Below are positions 58,459 to 64,000 of a DNA stretch of 64,000 nt, one piece after another. The notes below the pieces were generated by a model that was given only the letters and a program-made list of their open reading frames with translations, had not been told where the DNA came from and did not search any database. Position 1 is the first letter of the stretch. Each line of letters begins with the position of its first letter. A program made the position numbers and the translations under genes. The DNA is from Mesobacillus foraminis. Lineage in GTDB: Bacteria > Bacillota > Bacilli > Bacillales > Cytobacillaceae. The stretch is taken from the NCBI RefSeq assembly GCF_004340465.1, contig NZ_SLVV01000002.1, forward strand, positions 62,001 through 126,000, in the 5' to 3' direction.

Positions 58459-61041
58459 CTAAGCCCACCGTTCGTGCCTTCGATTCGCTTTTCGATATTT
58501 AGCCTGATAACAGGAATCACATATTGGAAACTCGGAACGGTCAGGAAGCGGCTTTCCGCACCGTTTACACTTTTTACGGTAGTTTTCTACTTCATCCCTT
58601 AAATGGTGATGAACTTCGAGGCTGATTTCTTCTCTTGCCCTTTCCCAGTAAATAGCCTCCGTTTTCTTTCCAAGCCGGTATAAAAACAAAAGGTGGAGGC
58701 CGATTGCCTTATAAGACAATTCGAAATCCTCAAGATTCTTCCTTTTAATAACGGGTTCCGGAAGTTCCCGCCCATCTGCAATCGCCATGATGGTTTCAAG
58801 CCATTGGCGGATCAACGCAGGCTCTTTGGAAGAAAAAGGAAGGTGGAGGAAGCCGTATAGATCCATCATGGAAAATCGCGCCTCAATATCACTGTCACGG
58901 ATTAACTCGTAGAGCTCCCTTTCCTCCGACAGTGAAGCTTTCTTTGTCCCTTTAGGAGGGATGAATTTTTCCCATAGTTCAAAGAATGTGCCCAGGTGGC
59001 GGTAATGCCTCTGGAAACGTTCAAAAACGGCAGAGGTCGGTGCAATGGCAAATGTTTGAATGGACTCATCCTGTTGTTCCAGCAGTCTGGACATAATTTT
59101 AATATCTTTTGCGAAAGCGACCTTCCCAATATCATAGATGCCTTTCCGTCCAGCCCGGCCTGCGATTTGCTTGACCTCCTGGGAAGTAAGCCGCCTTCTT
59201 CTCGTGCCATCAAACTTTTCCGTTTCCAGAAAAACAATTCGGCGGATTGGAAGATTCAGCCCCATGCCAATTGCATCAGTGGCAACTACGACGGTTGTTT
59301 GTCCTTGGTTGAACAGCTCAATTTGCCTTTTCCTGGTTTCCGGAGGCATGCTTCCATAAATCATCGAGACAGTATGGCCGCTCCTTTTTAGCTTTGATGC
59401 CGTTTCTAATACCTGTTTCCTTGAAAAGCAGATAAGTGCGTCGCCTTTTTTGGTATATTTTAAACTGAATTCCCGGTGCTCCACTTCCAGGGGGATATCC
59501 CGTGAATATTCTTTTAGTTCAATCTCTGCCCCTTCGAGGAGGTCCAGAAGCATCATTTTACTATTTCGGCTTCCGATAATATGAACTTCGCGGGCATTAG
59601 CCTTCATAATGGCTTTATACCAGGAAAATCCTCTGTCCTTATCTGCAATCATCTGGGCTTCATCAATGACAACAACCTCGTAAAAATCCTTTTCATGAAA
59701 CATCTCGACTGTACTCGATATATGTTTTGCACCCGTAACGATTTTTTCTTCTTCCCCTGTTTTTAATGTACATGGCACGTTATCACCATTTAATCGATCA
59801 TATACCTCCAGAGCGAGAAGACGAAGAGGCGCAAGGTATAAACCGCTGTCCGCTTCCTTCATTTTTTGCAGCGCATGATGTGTCTTGCCAGTGTTTGTTT
59901 CCCCGATATGCAATACATACCGTACATCCATGCCGAGCGAAGGAGTATAGGCGCGGCCAAAAATATCCTCGATAATCCGCGCTTCCTCAGCCATTTTCCT
60001 TTCAATTTCTGCCTGTTCTTCCGCTTTCCTTCTATCACGGTCAGCAACATCTTTTTCAAATATTTCCTTATGAACTGCTGGATCAAAGGGGATAATGGCA
60101 AGGCTGAGCAGATCATCTAGATACTCGTCCTGCAGTTCCTGAAAAAGTTCTATGGCCACGTCAATGATATTCTGGTCAAAAGCGTCACTAAAGTGCTGTT
60201 TTGTCAAATGTTCACCTGCAGTATCCAGATAAATATCGTTTAGATCACCAGGAATGCCTTCCATCAGCAAATCAGGCATGGATCCAAAAATATATTCAAT
60301 TACCTTCCTTTCATAAAGGTCGTAATACGTTTCATATTCAAAGTGCCGTTTGCCCCAATCAAAAGTGGTTTGTACACCGCCGGTTAACTCTTCGAAGAAC
60401 TCTGCGACAAGAGAGTAATCATTTCGATTAAAATTCCCCAGTTCAAGAAGCCGCTCTTCCAACCGGTTGGGATCAATGTATTCGTATCTAGTCTTATCTT
60501 GAAAGTCCGCCTTTATCTGCCGAGAAACAAAATGCCTGACATACAAATAAAGAAGGGAAAAGTTCTTGTTAACATAGCCATTAAAATATTCCTGGAGTTT
60601 TAAATGCAATGCAATCCGTTCCTCAGCCTGCTTTGCCTCCTGCTGTCTTTTAAAATAACCCTTTCTTGCCCTTCGGTACTGGGTTTCCCAGTCGGCTTCA
60701 TCTCCTGAGTATCTCTTTTCTACCCAGCCAACCGCATCAAAAGGCTTGTAATCCCGTATTTCATCACGGAATAGCTTGTTGATGATTTTTTTGTCCACTC
60801 CTTCAGTCACGTAGCCTTTCTCCTTAAGGAATGCTTTTTTTTCTTTCTTTGGAACATCATTTGATGCCTTATTCAGCCAGACATTTCTCCAGATCTGTTC
60901 TACATACACTTTTCTTTCATCTATATAATCCTGATAAGAAGGAACATTCTCGTGCTCCTCCAAAAAACGGTCAATATCCTGAACAATTTTTTGTTTGGTT
61001 TGCTGTATTGCTGCGGGGTGTATCATTTCTAATTTACTCAT
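58459..61041 (-). CDS. SUV3-like DEAD/DEAH RNA helicase with zinc ribbon
   Basis: The 860-aa protein has a long N-terminal helical region (about 1-390), then an Ski2/SUV3-type helicase core: Walker A GETNTGKT, APLRLLALEVYDRLN, motif II VIDEAQMI, motif III-like IIGSRNS, ATDAIGMGLNLPIRRIVF and QIAGRAGR. A SUV3 C-terminal-like domain follows and the end is a four-Cys zinc ribbon (CKRCGKP...CDSC). The mitochondrial relative SUV3 works with a 3' exonuclease in RNA decay. The ATG at 61041 follows AAAGGGGA; the 20 upstream codons have no start site. Function in this organism is unknown, an RNA-decay role is inference. Confidence 0.88.
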   Translation of the reverse strand: MSKLEMIHPAAIQQTKQKIVQDIDRFLEEHENVPSYQDYIDERKVYVEQIWRNVWLNKASNDVPKKEKKAFLKEKGYVTEGVDKKIINKLFRDEIRDYKPFDAVGWVEKRYSGDEADWETQYRRARKGYFKRQQEAKQAEERIALHLKLQEYFNGYVNKNFSLLYLYVRHFVSRQIKADFQDKTRYEYIDPNRLEERLLELGNFNRNDYSLVAEFFEELTGGVQTTFDWGKRHFEYETYYDLYERKVIEYIFGSMPDLLMEGIPGDLNDIYLDTAGEHLTKQHFSDAFDQNIIDVAIELFQELQDEYLDDLLSLAIIPFDPAVHKEIFEKDVADRDRRKAEEQAEIERKMAEEARIIEDIFGRAYTPSLGMDVRYVLHIGETNTGKTHHALQKMKEADSGLYLAPLRLLALEVYDRLNGDNVPCTLKTGEEEKIVTGAKHISSTVEMFHEKDFYEVVVIDEAQMIADKDRGFSWYKAIMKANAREVHIIGSRNSKMMLLDLLEGAEIELKEYSRDIPLEVEHREFSLKYTKKGDALICFSRKQVLETASKLKRSGHTVSMIYGSMPPETRKRQIELFNQGQTTVVVATDAIGMGLNLPIRRIVFLETEKFDGTRRRRLTSQEVKQIAGRAGRKGIYDIGKVAFAKDIKIMSRLLEQQDESIQTFAIAPTSAVFERFQRHYRHLGTFFELWEKFIPPKGTKKASLSEERELYELIRDSDIEARFSMMDLYGFLHLPFSSKEPALIRQWLETIMAIADGRELPEPVIKRKNLEDFELSYKAIGLHLLFLYRLGKKTEAIYWERAREEISLEVHHHLRDEVENYRKKCKRCGKPLPDRSEFPICDSCYQAKYRKANRRHERWA

Positions 61042-61208
61042 CTGCGTCCCCTTTCCATGCTTTCTCTCTATTTTAACCAGGCTGTATGAATATCCTTTCA
61101 AAAAGGAAGAAAAAGGAATATATGTTCTTATCGCTAATTATAGTATGTTCATTCCCTCTTCCTTTTAACTCAAATCTTATTCCTGTAAAAGTCAAATATT
61201 CTCTATAT

Positions 61209-61238
61209 AGAAAGAGCCTGTCCAATTCTTATGGACAG
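61209..61238 (-). terminator. Terminator of the DUF2653 gene
   Basis: GAGCCTGTCC pairs with GGACAGGCTC around a short loop, with T-rich sequence downstream on the minus strand. Confidence 0.85.
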
Positions 61239-61247
61239 GCTCGATTG

Positions 61248-61535
61248 TTATCTTATAAAGGCGATAATCCCTTCTTCATCATCCAGGACCAGTTCTATTC
61301 CTGAAAAAGGATCACGGCCAAGTACTTGATCCAGCCACATTCTTAACGCTTCAATCATATTTTGCTTGACCAGTATCTGCTTTCTGCCATTTACATATGT
61401 TTCGGCAGAGAAGCCATAATCATCATCAAACATCAGTTCGACCTCAACATCCTCGGGTGTCACTTGTTTTTTATCAGCAATATAAAGACAGATGGCATTG
61501 ACAACATCCTGCTCGTCAATTTTTAACGGCGCCAT
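61248..61535 (-). CDS. DUF2653 (YxcD-like) family protein
   Basis: The 95-aa acidic protein (IDEQDVVNAICLYIADKKQVTPEDVEVELMFDDDYGFSAETYVNGRKQ..., MIEALRMWLDQVLGRDPFSGIELVLDDEEGIIAFI) matches the DUF2653/YxcD family of Bacillus, of unknown function. The ATG overlaps the end of the upstream gene by 13 bases, so the two are coupled. Confidence 0.8.
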   Translation of the reverse strand: MAPLKIDEQDVVNAICLYIADKKQVTPEDVEVELMFDDDYGFSAETYVNGRKQILVKQNMIEALRMWLDQVLGRDPFSGIELVLDDEEGIIAFIR

Positions 61536-61960
61536 TGGTCTCGATCCTCTTGTTGCCTGTTTCGTTTAAAGGCAGATATGATACGGCTGATGAGCATGAA
61601 AGCAAGCAATATACCAATTATGTTGATTGCCATTCCTAAGATCGGTGCAAGACCGCCCATTCCGGCCAGAAGACCTCCAAACAGCAGTCCGGCAAGACCT
61701 CCATACATTAGTCCTCTCATCATTCCTCCGTTGTTTCTAGTTGCCGTACGATTGGTTGTATTTGTATTACGGTTGACCGTATTGTTCTGGTTGTTATCTG
61801 GATTAGTCACCCGGCTGTTATTATTGTACCGTTTTGTTCCCGATTTATATCGCTTTGCACTTACCTCTGTCTGCTGCTGCAGCTCCTGAAACACTGAGTT
61901 GCCAATTGGTGAAAAGACAATGGTGACTGCAACTACCGCTGATAATACTTTTTTTAACAT
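61523..61960 (-). CDS. Exported membrane protein with Asn/Thr-rich linker and Gly-rich helix
   Basis: The 145-aa protein has a signal peptide (about residues 1-30), an Asn/Thr/Arg-rich linker (residues about 40-80, with NNQNNTVNRNTNTTNRTATRNN), a glycine-rich helix (GLMYGGLAGLLFGGLLAGMGGL) and a second hydrophobic helix (AINIIGILLAFMLISRII) before a basic tail. The arrangement recalls the N-terminal half of Tim44-like bacterial proteins. It starts an operon with the DUF2653 gene; start ATG behind GGAGGAAGC. Confidence 0.8.
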   Translation of the reverse strand: MLKKVLSAVVAVTIVFSPIGNSVFQELQQQTEVSAKRYKSGTKRYNNNSRVTNPDNNQNNTVNRNTNTTNRTATRNNGGMMRGLMYGGLAGLLFGGLLAGMGGLAPILGMAINIIGILLAFMLISRIISAFKRNRQQEDRDQWRR

Positions 61961-62183
61961 AGCTTCCTCCTTGATGCTTTTTTTATTAGATTTTATTCCG
62001 GATTCTATAAATACGAATTAGTTGGACAAAGGTTTCATTTTTTTGTTTTACCCAGAAAAAATAATTATAACCTCAAGGAAAGTGTTTACAGGAAATTTAC
62101 AATTAATGTTTTCATAAATTAGTCACAATTAGCCCCGTTAATCGAAATAACTTCTATGTTAAAATCATTTTAAAAGGACCTTC

Positions 62184-62199
62184 TGTGATTTTTATCACA
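62184..62199. promoter_or_regulatory. Fnr/Crp-like dyad upstream of qoxA
   Basis: TGTGA, six bases, TCACA form the exact consensus half-sites of Crp/Fnr-family proteins, about 85 bases upstream of the first -10. In B. subtilis Fnr recognises this sequence. Confidence 0.5.
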
Positions 62200-62269
62200 C
62201 TTTGTTCCACAAGTTTCCACAGGTTTAGGAACAAAAATCGATTATTTTGTGAACGCCCGAGCAAAGTAT

Positions 62270-62311
62270 GTGATATAATGATCAAGGTTTGTGATATAAT
62301 GATCAAAGTTT
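62270..62311 (+). promoter_or_regulatory. Tandem 21-bp duplication carrying two -10 elements
   Basis: The 21-base unit that starts GTGATATAATGATCAA is repeated head to tail at 62270-62290 and 62291-62311 with one mismatch. Each copy contains TATAAT, so qoxA may have two start points 21 bases apart. The rest of 61961-62269 is AT-rich without a gene. Confidence 0.7.
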
Positions 62312-62338
62312 TTCCGAATAAAAGAAAGGGGTACTTGT

Positions 62339-63265
62339 ATGAAATTTAAATGGACATTACTATCAGCCATTTTTACGATTGCCATGATGCTTACTGGTTG
62401 TGAACCATTGACCGTTCTTGATCCAAAAGGGCCGCAAGCAGAAAGACAGGCAAATGACATTATTTTATCAGCAGGAATCATGATGTTCATTGTCCTGGTC
62501 GTATTCGGTCTCCTGGCCTTCATGCTGATAAAATACCGGGCTTCAAAACAAAGCAAGGATTATGAACCTCCACACATCGAAGGCAATGTAATTGTTGAAG
62601 CAATTTGTGTAGGAATTCCAGTTCTTATCGTTGCATTCCTATCGTTTGTTTCTGTACAAAGTAACTATATTGTCGAAGCAACGCCAAAAGGATATGAAGA
62701 TAAAGAACCTTTGGTTGTCTACGCATCTTCATCGAACTGGAAATGGCATTTCAGCTATCCGGAAGAAGATATTGAAACAGTCAACTACTTATATATACCA
62801 ACGGACCGGCCGCTGGAGTTCAAGCTCTATTCTTACGGCCCGATTACAAGCTTCTGGATTCCGCAGCTTGGCGGCCAGAAATATGCAATGGCAGACATGG
62901 TCAACACTCTTCATTTAGCAGCTGATGTGCCTGGTGAATTCATGGGCAGAAATGCGAACTTCAGCGGGAAAGGGTTTGCCGAGAATACTTTCAATGTGAC
63001 TGCTATGCCTGAAGACGAATTTGATGACTGGGTGAAAGAAGTAAAGGAAACGGCCAAGCCTTTGACTGAGGAGAAATTTAACGAACTGCTCGAACCAGGA
63101 CATCTTGGACAAATGACATTCACTGGAACCCATCTGGAATTCCTTCCTCCTCCGGAAGGAGAAAATGGTGGACATAACCACGGTTCAACTGATTCAGATT
63201 CACATGAAGAACATTCTGATTCCGAGAATTCAGAAGAAGAACATACAAATCATAGCCATCATTAA
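62339..63265 (+). CDS. qoxA: Quinol oxidase aa3 subunit II
   Basis: The 308-aa subunit II of the menaquinol oxidase has a lipoprotein signal (MMLTGC, Cys21), two transmembrane helices, and a periplasmic cupredoxin-like domain with SSNWKWHFSYPEEDIETVNYLYIPTDRP and SFWIPQLGGQKYAMADM. The CuA-ligand Cys pair of cytochrome c oxidases is absent, which marks it as a quinol oxidase. The C-terminal 30 residues are rich in His, Ser, Asp and Glu (GHNHGS, HEEHSD, HTNHSHH), unlike B. subtilis QoxA. Start behind AAAGG. Followed by qoxB. Confidence 0.95.
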   Translation: MKFKWTLLSAIFTIAMMLTGCEPLTVLDPKGPQAERQANDIILSAGIMMFIVLVVFGLLAFMLIKYRASKQSKDYEPPHIEGNVIVEAICVGIPVLIVAFLSFVSVQSNYIVEATPKGYEDKEPLVVYASSSNWKWHFSYPEEDIETVNYLYIPTDRPLEFKLYSYGPITSFWIPQLGGQKYAMADMVNTLHLAADVPGEFMGRNANFSGKGFAENTFNVTAMPEDEFDDWVKEVKETAKPLTEEKFNELLEPGHLGQMTFTGTHLEFLPPPEGENGGHNHGSTDSDSHEEHSDSENSEEEHTNHSHH

Positions 63266-63331
63266 GATTGATGCACGTCGCCTTGCCTGCGTCATAGGCA
63301 GGCGGCGATTTCCCGAAAGGAGTCACTAAGT

Positions 63332-64000
63332 ATGGAATTTTTTGAACGATTTGCCGTACCTCATCCTAGTCCGGCAATTTATGCTTCAATGGTTGCAATC
63401 GGACTGACCGTTATTGCCATTCTCGCAGGCTTGACTTATTTTAAAAAATGGGGCTATCTCTGGCGTGAATGGTTAACGACTGTCGACCACAAGCGAATTG
63501 GAATTATGTATTTGATTTCGGCATTGCTGATGCTGTTCCGCGGAGGCGCCGATGCGATTATGATGCGTGCCCAGCTTGCTGTTCCAGAAAACCAGCTGCT
63601 TGATGCACAGCATTATAATGAAATATTCACCACCCACGGGGTTGTCATGATTATCTTTATGGCGATGCCTTTCATCATGGGATTAATGAACTTTGTCGTA
63701 CCATTGCAAATTGGTGCAAGGGACGTTGCATTTCCCCGCTTAAACGCCCTTAGCTTCTGGCTTTTCTTTATGGGTGCAATGCTTTTCAATATTTCATTCG
63801 TAGTCGGGGGATCACCTGATGCCGGCTGGACATCCTATTTCCCGCTTGCAGGAACAGAATTCAGTGAATCAGTAGGCTCGAACTACTTTATGATCGCGAT
63901 TCAGATTGCAGGTCTTGGTACCTTAATGACAGGGATTAACTTCATTACGACGATTCTTAAAATGAGAGCTCCTGGCATGACGTTAATGAAAATGCCGATG
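63332..64000 (+). CDS. qoxB: Quinol oxidase aa3 subunit I (3' truncated by window edge)
   Basis: The ATG at 63332, behind AAAGGAG, opens a frame that runs off the window after 223 codons. It reads [20 protein letters not shown], then [16 protein letters not shown] and [46 protein letters not shown], the first helices of the heme-copper oxidase subunit I with the first heme-a His in TTHG. It forms the proton-pumping core together with qoxA; qoxC and qoxD presumably follow outside the window. Confidence 0.97.
   Translation, partial: MEFFERFAVPHPSPAIYASMVAIGLTVIAILAGLTYFKKWGYLWREWLTTVDHKRIGIMYLISALLMLFRGGADAIMMRAQLAVPENQLLDAQHYNEIFTTHGVVMIIFMAMPFIMGLMNFVVPLQIGARDVAFPRLNALSFWLFFMGAMLFNISFVVGGSPDAGWTSYFPLAGTEFSESVGSNYFMIAIQIAGLGTLMTGINFITTILKMRAPGMTLMKMPM

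Overview
The window looks like a chromosomal segment of an endospore-forming member of the Bacillaceae (Bacillus and its recent segregate genera). The evidence is the gene content and order: hutPHUIG with a HutP-type antiterminator, proBA behind a proline T-box, two TPP-riboswitch thiamine operons, an FMN-riboswitch rib operon, a YaaH/SleL-type spore cortex enzyme with LysM domains, a Bacillus-type squalene-hopene cyclase, qoxA-qoxB, and TTG starts behind strong AGGAGG-type ribosome binding sites. No phage, insertion sequence, CRISPR array, rRNA or tRNA was seen. Most genes lie on the minus strand.

Layout. 1-6.2 kb: tail of a plus-strand membrane protein, then (minus) orphan trpB, a tyrosine phenol-lyase and a squalene-hopene cyclase; the last two form a tight two-gene unit. 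A DUF2515-like gene diverges from them. 6.2-11 kb: an MBL-fold hydrolase behind a textbook FadR operator, an enolase-superfamily MenC/NSAR-type enzyme, a YjiH-family transporter and an RpiR-type regulator. 11.2-17 kb: GH18 chitinase-like protein, a stand-alone GIY-YIG protein, two methyltransferases, a DDAH-type hydrolase and small proteins. 17-20.9 kb: a MutS2-like ATPase lacking Smr, a patatin-like lipase, and two intergenic regions rich in nested or serial hairpins. 20.9-24.8 kb: branched-chain aminotransferase, proA, proB and the T-box. 24.8-31.7 kb: PfpI-type protein and the hut operon. 31.7-37 kb: membrane protein, 198-aa protein, DEAD-box helicase, half-size MFS protein and secreted FAD oxidoreductase under a palindromic operator.

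37-38.1 kb holds the item I consider most noteworthy: a yybP-ykoY manganese riboswitch with its own promoter and terminator that controls a 39-aa lysine-rich protein and a small lipoprotein, neither of which I recognise as a known member of the manganese regulon. 38.1-46 kb: the thiamine region (tenA-thiZ-thiX-thiY for pyrimidine salvage; tenI-thiS-thiG-thiF for the thiazole), each behind its own TPP riboswitch, with a PAS histidine kinase between them. 46-52 kb: glutaminase, small EamA transporter, and the ppsR-ppdK pair, in which the ppdK 5' end is out of frame by one base. 52-56 kb: exoA and ribE-ribBA-ribH without ribD. 56-62 kb: membrane protein, spore cortex lytic enzyme, a SUV3-type RNA helicase with a zinc ribbon, and small proteins. 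62.3-64 kb: qoxA and the start of qoxB, preceded by a tandemly duplicated -10 region and an Fnr-like dyad.

Start codons were moved inward from the longest reading frame where a clear ribosome binding site or an ATGA/TAATG overlap decided the matter; these choices are stated per gene. Family assignments come from recalled sequence motifs, not from searches.
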